Below the pieces are notes generated by a model. That model saw nothing but the letters and a program-made list of their open reading frames with translations. It was not told where the DNA came from and ran no database searches. The position numbers were made by a program, and so were the translations under genes. A DNA stretch of 64,000 nucleotides from assembly GCA_051651625.1 (NCBI GenBank), contig JBOFSQ010000014.1, positions 1-64,000 on the forward strand, written 5' to 3'. Of the stretch, positions 1 to 7,226 are shown in pieces. The stretch comes from JBOFSQ01 sp051651625 (GTDB lineage Bacteria; Planctomycetota; Planctomycetia; Pirellulales; Thermoguttaceae). Each line of letters opens with the position of its first letter. The first letter of the stretch is position 1.

Positions 1-91
1 CCCCCCCCATTTTAACATTTGCGGAGTTTTCCGCAGTCGAATCTTCGTTCGTCATTGCGCACACAATTTCGTTCGTTGTAATCTTCGTCAT
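1..91 (-). CDS. Partial hypothetical protein (N-terminus only)
   Basis: An ATG at 91 reading left is preceded by AAGGAG with 8 nt spacing and by a candidate promoter at 176-204. The first 30 codons are open up to the window edge, starting MTKITTNEIVCAMTNEDS. The gene runs into a run of at least 8 G (positions 1-8 on the plus strand are C), read as Gly codons after VKM. The peptide matches no family I recognise. The context GTTAAAATG followed by Gs resembles the G15 tract at 12381, where GTTAAGGTG precedes the run. Only the RBS, promoter and open frame support the call. Confidence 0.5.
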   Translation of the reverse strand, partial: MTKITTNEIVCAMTNEDSTAENSANVKMGG

Positions 92-175
92 GGCACATTC
101 TCCTTCTAAAAAAATGGACACCGAGAAACGTTAAACCAAACAGTCGCCGCAACAGAGCAACGACCACGGCGTGGA

Positions 176-204
176 ATCGTAACGAACGAAACGCAAAGCG
201 TCAA
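176..204 (-). promoter_or_regulatory. Candidate sigma-70 promoter for the partial gene at 1-91
   Basis: Minus-strand TTGACG (199-204) and TACGAT (176-181) are separated by 17 nt. They lie about 85 nt upstream of the ATG at 91. Confidence 0.45.
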
Positions 205-263
205 CGGGGAGTAGGAAAGATTTTTTTGTGACCGTTCTCGATTGTTGACCATCAACTCCCCGG

Positions 264-644
264 CTACTTGAGCAAGCCCTTCACTTTGTGAATGAATACT
301 CTCACCTCCTCTAAACTCTCTTCCAGCTTTTCTTTTTGAGGTTTGAAAGTAAACGTGTAGTCACATTTTTGCCTGAACTCAAACGCCTTTTGGTATGTCC
401 TGAACAAGGCGACATCAACCAAACCGCTCTTGATGAACTCTTTGTTGAACCAACCGATCAACTGACCATGCTTTGATGTTCTAAACGCCGACTGTTCAGC
501 CAGCGCGCAGACGGCATAAAACAGCGAATAATAGAGCCGATTTTGTGCCGTCGAAAGCGCGTCCGCCTCTATGTTCAACTGGCAGTCTTGAAAGGCTTCG
601 TCACTTTTGAGTAACCAATTGTTCACGATGTCATTATCGTGCAT
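264..644 (-). CDS. HEPN domain protein (probable toxin of a HEPN/MNT pair)
   Basis: 126 aa, all-helical HEPN-type protein (PF05168-like). Visible landmarks are NRLYYSLFYAVCALAEQ near the N-terminus, SKHGQLIGWF in the middle and FRQKCDYTF near residue 100, the usual R-x3-DY position of the family. The start was placed at ATG 644 because AAAGGAC lies just upstream; longer frames lack an RBS. It overlaps the end of the MNT gene by 11 bp, so the two are probably translationally coupled. HEPN proteins paired with minimal nucleotidyltransferases are known as RNase toxins neutralised by AMPylation. The classical R-x4-6-H site is not clearly seen, so activity here is inference. Confidence 0.75.
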   Translation of the reverse strand: MHDNDIVNNWLLKSDEAFQDCQLNIEADALSTAQNRLYYSLFYAVCALAEQSAFRTSKHGQLIGWFNKEFIKSGLVDVALFRTYQKAFEFRQKCDYTFTFKPQKEKLEESLEEVRVFIHKVKGLLK

Positions 645-939
645 AGTAAAGTCCTTTTTTGATCTCATCAAAATACGTCCAGTGGAGGTTTAAGTCCTTC
701 AACGTGGAACGCTGAAAATCAATGACTTCACCGTGTCTAATAAACAGGTCAACCACTTTGTCAGAAATGGTGTTATCAAAATCTTTGTTGTTTTCAAAGA
801 TGGCCATAATGTCAATATCGCTGTCACCAGTGGTTTTTTCGGTGACTTGTGAGCCATAAAGATAAAGCCCAATGAAGTCGTCGTATTCCACGAGCTTGTC
901 TCGCAACTCTTCCGCGATTTGCTTTGCCTTATCTAACAT
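634..939 (-). CDS. MNT-type nucleotidyltransferase (probable antitoxin)
   Basis: 101 aa minimal nucleotidyltransferase. The signature G29-S30 followed by ten residues and D41-x-D43 is intact (GSQVTEKTTGDSDID), so the catalytic metal ligands of the Pol-beta fold are present. MntA-type proteins transfer AMP to the partner HEPN toxin. The start is ATG 939, preceded by AAGGTGAG and only 10 nt after the hisG stop; an upstream TTG would overlap hisG. Gene order is MNT then HEPN, overlapping. The pair follows hisG on the same strand and may be read through from it, with no separate promoter seen. Confidence 0.8.
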   Translation of the reverse strand: MLDKAKQIAEELRDKLVEYDDFIGLYLYGSQVTEKTTGDSDIDIMAIFENNKDFDNTISDKVVDLFIRHGEVIDFQRSTLKDLNLHWTYFDEIKKGLYYAR

Positions 940-949
940 TGGCTCACCT

Positions 950-1843
950 TCAGTCAATAATCTTCGAGATCGGGAACTCGACGATGCCGGTTGCGCCTGC
1001 GGATTTGAGTTTCGGAATCAGCGTGCGGACGACCGCTTCGTCGATGATCGTCGAGACCGATTTCCAAGCAGGATCGGAGAGCGACGAAATCGTCGGACTC
1101 TTGAGTGCGGGAAGGAGCGTGAGAAGTGCGTCGAGACGCGCTCCTTCGATGTTCATCATCAGACCGACTTTTCCTTCCGCCGCCATCGTCGCCTGTAACA
1201 TCAACACGATGTCGTCGATTTTTTCACGCTTCCACGCATCGGCATACGATTTGTGATTGGCGATGAACCGCGTTGTGCTTTGCAAAACTTCGGCGACGAT
1301 TCGCAGTTTGTTTGCGCGGATTGAACTGCCGGTCTCGGTCACTTCGACAATCGCGTCGGCCAGCTTCGGCGGTTTGACTTCCGTCGCCCCCCAACTAAAC
1401 TCGACCTCCGCATTGACACCGTGCCGCGCCAAAAACTGCTTCGTTAAACCGACACCTTCGGTTGCGATTCGTTTCCCTTCGAGGTGTTTTAGCTCGGTAA
1501 TCGGCGAGTCTTCCGGTACACACAACACCCAACGAACCGGACGACGACTCACCTTCGAGAACAAAAGTTCGGCAACTTCGTACACATCCGATTCTGTCTC
1601 GACGACCCAGTCGTGACCGGTGAGTCCGGCATCGAGGTCGCCGCTGGCGACGTACCGCGCCATCTCTTGGGCGCGGATGAGAAGGCATTCGATTTCGTCG
1701 TCGTCGATGGTCGGGACGTAACTACGCGACGCCACCGAGACGCGAAAACCGCTGCGACGAAAAAGTTCAAAAGTCGCTTCTTGAAGACTCCCCGCTGGGA
1801 GACCGAGTTTGAGTTTACGAGTGTTTGCGAGAGATTGAGACAT
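950..1843 (-). CDS. hisG: ATP phosphoribosyltransferase, long form
   Basis: 297 aa; first step of histidine biosynthesis (ATP + PRPP to phosphoribosyl-ATP). The N-terminus LKLGLPAGSLQEATFELF is the typical start of the catalytic domain, GDLDAGLTGHDWV follows, and VEVTETGSSIRANKLRIV contains the PRPP-binding TGxS loop. The C-terminal ~90 residues (LMMNIEGARLDALLTLLPALKSPTIS onward) form the regulatory domain of the long, HisZ-independent form. The start is MSQSLANT at 1843; longer frames have no support. A promoter lies at 1901-1928. The stop is followed after 10 nt by the MNT gene. No other his genes are in the window. Confidence 0.93.
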   Translation of the reverse strand: MSQSLANTRKLKLGLPAGSLQEATFELFRRSGFRVSVASRSYVPTIDDDEIECLLIRAQEMARYVASGDLDAGLTGHDWVVETESDVYEVAELLFSKVSRRPVRWVLCVPEDSPITELKHLEGKRIATEGVGLTKQFLARHGVNAEVEFSWGATEVKPPKLADAIVEVTETGSSIRANKLRIVAEVLQSTTRFIANHKSYADAWKREKIDDIVLMLQATMAAEGKVGLMMNIEGARLDALLTLLPALKSPTISSLSDPAWKSVSTIIDEAVVRTLIPKLKSAGATGIVEFPISKIID

Positions 1844-1900
1844 TGAAGTTTTCTGATAACAAGGTTGAAGGGAACGTGAAACCGACCACAAATCGCGGCC

Positions 1901-1928
1901 ATTATCGACAGCAATCGCCTGTTGTCAA
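1901..1928 (-). promoter_or_regulatory. Candidate sigma-70 promoter for hisG
   Basis: Minus-strand TTGACA (1923-1928), 16-nt spacer, GATAAT (1901-1906). It lies about 60 nt upstream of the hisG ATG in the divergent spacer shared with the porin gene. Confidence 0.6.
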
Positions 1929-2063
1929 GCGGACGGCAAAACCGCAAAAAGACGCGGTCTGTGCAAGCAAGGCAATTCACGCAAACTTCGCGGGCAATGT
2001 GGAATCTGTCGCCGCAGTCGTCGCAGCGTGACTGCGCCACGATAATCTGCCGATAACGCTTGC

Positions 2064-3326
2064 ATGAAAACCAACTCTACACTTTTGGGGATCGCAACAG
2101 CATCCGCGTTGTTCTTCGTTTCGTCTGTGAACGCTGGTGCGCCGTGCGAACCAATCTCGTGTGAACCTGCCGCGTGCGAACCGTGTGAGACGGTTGCGTG
2201 CAATCCGTGCTACAGCGATTCGAGTTTGTCGTTTGCACGCAACGCACTCGCCCCGTCGCGGTGGAAGTTTAGTGGCTTCGTCGAAGCGGGGATTTGGCGA
2301 AACGATCACGGTGCGGAAATTCAATACGACAATGGCACAATGGTCGGCGGTAATTGTTCTCCATACACCGTATTCTATCCGCGACAGCAGACAACCGACT
2401 TCACAATGACCCAACTCTGGCTCACACTCGAGCGCGAAGCCGATACCTCACGCGGTTTCGATTGGGGATTTCGTACCGACTTTCAGTACGGAACTTTCGC
2501 ACCGACATTGCAGTCGTACATGTCACAAACATTCGATTATGGACTGCTAAATTGCGGCGACTACGGTGCCGCGATCAACCAGCTTTACTTCACACTCGGT
2601 TACCGCGACCTCACCGTTTCACTCGGTCACTTTTTCACGCCAGTCGGTTGGGAATCGGTGCTAGGTAACGAAAACTTCTTCTACACCAACTCGCTCATTT
2701 ACCGAATGGAACCGACGACGCACGTCGGCGCGAAAGCAGAATACGCCCTCACCGACCGCCTCTCCGTACTCGCCGGAATCACAAATGGATACGACAACGG
2801 TTTCGAGTTTCGTTATGGTGATGTCGGATTCATCGCTGGGTTCAGCTACGAATTGTCCGACCGCTCGTCGCTTAACTATTACATCTCTGATGGACGGATC
2901 AACAATCCCACCGCTGCTTTTGGGAACTACTGGTCGCAGTCGCTCGTCTGGGTGTGGCAACAATCGGACGACGTGACCGAGTCGTTCCAGTGGGACGTTT
3001 CAGACAACGACTTCATTGGTGGTGGCGGCGGTACCGCGTACGGTCTCTGTTACACTCGCGTTGTTCAGATGGGAAAACGCTGGAGCCGCGGTTTCCGCGC
3101 GTCGTGGTGTCGAACGAACGAATGGTACGGTGGCCCCGCAGACGAGTACGAAATCTCGCTTGGTCTCAACTGGAAACCGACAAAGCGGCTCGTGATTCGC
3201 CCAGAGATTCGCTACGACACATTCCAAGGAAACGCACTCGCCGCCGCTCCGCGATTCAACTTGAACCCCGCCACCGGCGAATATCGCAACAACAACCAGC
3301 TCTCCGGCGGATTCTCGCTCGTGTAG
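2064..3326 (+). CDS. Outer-membrane beta-barrel porin, OmpL/bbp2-like
   Basis: 420 aa. An N-terminal signal peptide (MKTNSTLLGIATASALFFVSSVNA) is followed by a short Cys/Pro-rich segment (repeated CEP motifs, residues ~29-50) and then alternating aromatic beta strands (FGFVEAG-like, LTVSLGHFFTPVGWE, LSVLAGITNGYDNGFEF) typical of the putative beta-barrel porin 2 family of planctomycetes. The C-terminus ends in a barrel strand (LSGGFSLV). The Cys-rich stretch just after the leader is unusual for a porin and could form disulfides. It faces the HzsA-related gene tail to tail with a 34-bp gap. The substrate cannot be told from sequence. Confidence 0.8.
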   Translation: MKTNSTLLGIATASALFFVSSVNAGAPCEPISCEPAACEPCETVACNPCYSDSSLSFARNALAPSRWKFSGFVEAGIWRNDHGAEIQYDNGTMVGGNCSPYTVFYPRQQTTDFTMTQLWLTLEREADTSRGFDWGFRTDFQYGTFAPTLQSYMSQTFDYGLLNCGDYGAAINQLYFTLGYRDLTVSLGHFFTPVGWESVLGNENFFYTNSLIYRMEPTTHVGAKAEYALTDRLSVLAGITNGYDNGFEFRYGDVGFIAGFSYELSDRSSLNYYISDGRINNPTAAFGNYWSQSLVWVWQQSDDVTESFQWDVSDNDFIGGGGGTAYGLCYTRVVQMGKRWSRGFRASWCRTNEWYGGPADEYEISLGLNWKPTKRLVIRPEIRYDTFQGNALAAAPRFNLNPATGEYRNNNQLSGGFSLV

Positions 3327-3360
3327 AGTTATGGGCGGTAACGCGGACGCGGTTTGATAA

Positions 3361-6300
3361 TCACGGCTCGGTGCTGGTGCCATCGTGTACACTCGCATCT
3401 CCGCGCAGGCGACGTTGTTTGTAGTCGGGCCAAAGTGGACACGACAAATCTGTCCAACATTTGATCGCACGGCTGGCGTCTTCGGGGAGCACAATTTGTT
3501 TGTGATTTTCGTCGCCAAGAATTGTCCAGAGGCGAGTTTGAAACGTCCCGAATGAATACGGTTCAGCCTTCGTCGGAACGCCCGCTTGGTAGCCCCAATT
3601 AAAATGGTGAACGTATCCGCCGCGAATCACCGTCTTGAACGACGCCGGAATGTAGTCGCCATCGAGTTTGCCCGTGAGGTCGATCCGTCCCGCCTTCGTG
3701 TCGCTTCCGTCGTGACAAGAAACGCAGTGCTGATCCCAAACCGGTTGTACAACTTTCTGATAGTCCAGCGCGCCCGTCCCCCACGGCGACGGCGTTAGAG
3801 TTTTCGGCGACTTCTGCGCGGCGATTGTTTGGCGTCGCGTCGAAAGCATCGTGCGATCTTCGTGGCAACCGATGCAACTGCGACTCTCGCCGGGCTGTAA
3901 TTGTACGACACTTCGCATACGTTGTATCTCGTTGTAATCTTTGTCGAGAAGCTGAAAGAACAACACCTTCTCCGACGGCGCGACGAAACTCACCGAGCCG
4001 TCTTTTTCGATCTCAACCAAACCGAGGTCGCCCTTCGCAACATACGAAGTCCAGCCATACGGCCCCGAAACGAGATCGACCGGCGATGCGTAAAACTCCA
4101 TAAACGGCTGATAACTCGCGCGGTACGTCCCATCGGAAAACTTTTCGAGAAAGTGCGGCATCTCTTGGCTCACGCGAATATACTTCGCAGAGCCGCGCGG
4201 CACAATATGATCGATTCCTTGATAAACATCTTCGACTGTGAAAACGCCTTCGTGCCGCGTCGCCAGTTCCGAATCGATCCCCGACGAGAGTTGCAGCGGC
4301 GGCGAAGTGACACGCAGCGGCGTCGGACACATCGAACTCAAACTCGGATCTATCGAGAGAAGTTCGCGGTTGCCGTAGCGGTCGATAACGAACAGTGCAA
4401 AACGATCGCGCGAGCTGTGACTCACGAGAAAAACGTCGCGTGTAATCGGAAACGGTTCGCGGAACGTCTCGCAGCGTGCCCAGTAACCGGGCCACGGAAC
4501 TTCGGGCGTGATGCTTGTGATTGCGCCCGAATTGAGTCGTCCTTTGTCGATGTCGAGAATGGCGACGGGGCCGTTGAGGTCGCCGAAGTGTGAAATCATT
4601 ACGGCGAGAATCTCGTTTGTGCCGGGGAGTTCGCGTCCGTTGGCGTACCCTTGCGGCAAGACGATTGTGTTACCAAACGTGAGTTCGGGCATCACGCCGT
4701 CGGGGCGAATTTGCCAAAGCGTATGTCCGTAGTCTGCACCTTTGTCGAGATACTCGCTTCGTGTCCACAAGATTCGTCCGTCGCGTGCGACCGATGGTGC
4801 GAACTCGGTGAGGTTTGCAAACGACAGTCGCGTGATGTCGCCGCCATCTTTGTTCATTCTGTACAAAACTGACGCTTGCGGTTCCCAGCACAAAAACTTT
4901 TGCCGGCATCGCGTTGAGATGAACGCCAAACCACCATCGGGTAGCGGACACGGCCACAAGTCTTGGAACGGGCCGTCGGTGAGTTGACGCACGTCACTTC
5001 CGTCGGGATTCATTTCCATGATGTGCCAGTAGTCAGGGTTCGATGCGCGGTTCGTGAAATAGATTTTGCTGACATCAAAGTTTGCAACCGGATGCCGCGC
5101 CATTCCTGTTGTTGCAAACAACTCTGTGACTTCGGCGCGTTCGGGCGTGAGCACGCCGTCAACGCACGGAATACGCAGCGTGTAGATTCCGCCACCGGCG
5201 CGCCACGTTGAGTCGTAGTAGTCGCTGTAGTTGTGCGACGGATGTAGCGGGTAACGCTTCTCGAACAGAATCTGTTCGAGCGGTTGCAAACTTGTGTCGG
5301 CGAAGAAGAACTCTCGTTTCGCGCGGCGCGCACGCAAGAACAATTCTTCGTCACCCCCGCGTACCATTCCGTCACCCCCGCGTACCATTCCGTCACCCCC
5401 GCGTACCGTTCCGTCACCCCCGCGTACTCGGCGGGGGCCTAGAACTGACGCTGTGGGGTTCGCTTGCGCGAACGACGCTATCGCGTCTGCTTGGTCCGCT
5501 TTCTCTGGATGCCCGCCGAGTACGCGGGCATGACGAGACGTAACCGATTGAGCTTCTTCGCGCAACGCCGCCAGCATATCGGCACCGTGCTTGGCGTGCG
5601 ATTTCTCTTCGGGCGTTGTTGCGTCGCGTGCGGCGCGGTCGATCATCGCCTCGAACAGATTGAGCGTTCGCGCGACGGGATCGTACTGGAACAAGTATCG
5701 CACACCAGAGAGATTCTGTTCGGCGATGGTGAACCGCAAGGTCTGTTCGGGGCCGATCTCACCGCGCGTCGCGGCGACTTGGTGGTTAACGTTTTCACCT
5801 GCGGGAATATCGATTGGAGTTTCGTTGTCGAGAATGATTCGGCGTGGCGCGTTCGCGTGGTTAACGAACGTGACAGCGAAGCTGTCGCGCGACTTCGCAT
5901 CGTGCGCGACGACTGCAACGTCGGACGGATAGAAGCGTACTGCGTGTCCTGCTGCGGGCGTGTATCGTCCGCCGATTCCGGCTCGGACGGTGACGCCGCG
6001 TTCACATAACGGGAGCAGTGTCAGCGGTACTGCGAACTCTGCACAATAACCGGCACCGTTATTCGCGCACGTTCCGGCGAGTGGTTGTTCGGTGACGACT
6101 TCATTCGTTCCCGCACGGTACTGTCGCCAAACAAGTTTCCCCGAATCGGTGAGTGCGACGACGCCGCTGGTGTCGGCGGTTTGCAAGATGGCGATGTGTG
6201 CGGAGAGGAGTCGATTGGTTGTGATTGCGAGATAAAGATTGTCGTCAGAGCGAAACGTGCGAACGTGCGTCTCAACGTTTGCACCTTCTTCCCAAGTCCC

Positions 6301-7185
6301 CGGACTCGCCACGCGCACTGTCGCATCGGAGACACGTTGCCAAAGCGGCTCGTCGAGAACGCCATCGAGTTTGGGGCTGCCTGCGATGTGAACGAGTGTA
6401 GTTTCGTCGTTTGGGATTTTGACTGGGTGATGCTGCGCCGGATACGGCGTGTGGGTGAGGCTCGGATCGATGTCGGCGTATCCGAAAGTTTTGAGCCAAG
6501 CGTACTCTTCGTCAACGAGCGTTGTTCGCCACTCGGATTCAAAAACTTTTTGATCGACGGTTGTCGTCTTCTGTGAACGCGGCAACAGTGCGATTGGCGG
6601 TGGTGGCGGGACGTTTGGCGGAATCGCAAGTTTTGCCCACGTCACAAACCGCGATGGTTTACGCACAAACGTAACATCGCCAATGGACTGGAATTGTTCA
6701 CCGTCTTCGGAGACTTCGAGCGAAACAGTTTGCGGTAGTCGGTCGGTGAAGTCGCCGAGTTGGTCGCGTGAGAAGACGACAGTATCGACGAGCGTGATTT
6801 CTGGAAGTTCAATGCAGACGAACGATTTGCTGTCAGATTCCGGTGTGACCCAAGAACGGTCGTTGCCATATACGCCGTCGTTGAGATGTTCGACGCGGTG
6901 TGCCGCATAACCGGCGATACACCCAGAAGCGGACGCCTTGCTACCGAGCGTAGCGGCGGCAAGATTTACGTCTTTGGCGTCGGGACCGTAGACTTCTAGC
7001 TCGTCAATCGCAGACGAACCGTTGCCGCCGCCTTCGAGTGCCATCTTGACAAACTTCGCCTTCACCGGCGCAAACTGTAGCCGATTGGCGTCCGCTGCGG
7101 AAAACTCAAAACGAAGCGGGGCGGCTGGTGCTGTTTGCACCGCGAACAACACAGCGACAACACAACTCACAAAGCGAACTCTCAT
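3361..7185 (-). CDS. HzsA-related secreted multidomain c-type cytochrome
   Basis: 1274 aa. Signal peptide (cleavage near residues 20-22), F5/8 type C-like discoidin domain (~40-175), a CBM9-like module (~262-400, starting GSPKLDGVLDEPLW), then a WD40/TolB-like propeller (~690-900, e.g. MNPDGSDVRQLTDGPFQDLWP). At the C-terminus are two heme motifs, CIGCH (1104-1108) and CVSCH (1154-1158). This architecture matches the planctomycete family annotated as HzsA-related, named for resemblance to the hydrazine synthase alpha subunit; it does not imply anammox. The RBS AGGAG fits the ATG at 7185. A repeat-derived segment (~551-613) interrupts the region between CBM9 and propeller in frame. It lies 41 bp behind the GH36 gene, so a role in glycan use or an attached redox step is plausible but inferred. 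Confidence 0.8.
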   Translation of the reverse strand: MRVRFVSCVVAVLFAVQTAPAAPLRFEFSAADANRLQFAPVKAKFVKMALEGGGNGSSAIDELEVYGPDAKDVNLAAATLGSKASASGCIAGYAAHRVEHLNDGVYGNDRSWVTPESDSKSFVCIELPEITLVDTVVFSRDQLGDFTDRLPQTVSLEVSEDGEQFQSIGDVTFVRKPSRFVTWAKLAIPPNVPPPPPIALLPRSQKTTTVDQKVFESEWRTTLVDEEYAWLKTFGYADIDPSLTHTPYPAQHHPVKIPNDETTLVHIAGSPKLDGVLDEPLWQRVSDATVRVASPGTWEEGANVETHVRTFRSDDNLYLAITTNRLLSAHIAILQTADTSGVVALTDSGKLVWRQYRAGTNEVVTEQPLAGTCANNGAGYCAEFAVPLTLLPLCERGVTVRAGIGGRYTPAAGHAVRFYPSDVAVVAHDAKSRDSFAVTFVNHANAPRRIILDNETPIDIPAGENVNHQVAATRGEIGPEQTLRFTIAEQNLSGVRYLFQYDPVARTLNLFEAMIDRAARDATTPEEKSHAKHGADMLAALREEAQSVTSRHARVLGGHPEKADQADAIASFAQANPTASVLGPRRVRGGDGTVRGGDGMVRGGDGMVRGGDEELFLRARRAKREFFFADTSLQPLEQILFEKRYPLHPSHNYSDYYDSTWRAGGGIYTLRIPCVDGVLTPERAEVTELFATTGMARHPVANFDVSKIYFTNRASNPDYWHIMEMNPDGSDVRQLTDGPFQDLWPCPLPDGGLAFISTRCRQKFLCWEPQASVLYRMNKDGGDITRLSFANLTEFAPSVARDGRILWTRSEYLDKGADYGHTLWQIRPDGVMPELTFGNTIVLPQGYANGRELPGTNEILAVMISHFGDLNGPVAILDIDKGRLNSGAITSITPEVPWPGYWARCETFREPFPITRDVFLVSHSSRDRFALFVIDRYGNRELLSIDPSLSSMCPTPLRVTSPPLQLSSGIDSELATRHEGVFTVEDVYQGIDHIVPRGSAKYIRVSQEMPHFLEKFSDGTYRASYQPFMEFYASPVDLVSGPYGWTSYVAKGDLGLVEIEKDGSVSFVAPSEKVLFFQLLDKDYNEIQRMRSVVQLQPGESRSCIGCHEDRTMLSTRRQTIAAQKSPKTLTPSPWGTGALDYQKVVQPVWDQHCVSCHDGSDTKAGRIDLTGKLDGDYIPASFKTVIRGGYVHHFNWGYQAGVPTKAEPYSFGTFQTRLWTILGDENHKQIVLPEDASRAIKCWTDLSCPLWPDYKQRRLRGDASVHDGTSTEP
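5351..5535. repeat. Family C inverted repeat with 21-bp tandem units, inside the HzsA-related gene
   Basis: Three full 21-bp units of the type TCACCCCCGCGTACCATTCCG start at 5351, 5372 and 5393, and a fourth is partial. They abut a 15-bp perfect inverted repeat, CGCGTACTCGGCGGG at 5421-5435 and its complement at 5512-5526. The interior contains a segment (AGCAGACGCGATAGCGT on the minus strand) that recurs in the element at 63510-63852. The insert is in frame and encodes GGDGMVR repeats. Confidence 0.85.
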
Positions 7186-7226
7186 TGGAAAAACTCCTGT
7201 GCTGCGAGGTTACGACCCATGTGCTA

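Noticed and set aside
3361..7185. Hydrazine synthase (anammox) assignment
   Set aside because: Only the family resemblance and heme motifs are shared; other subunits and anammox genes are absent, and the discoidin/CBM9 modules point to carbohydrate binding.
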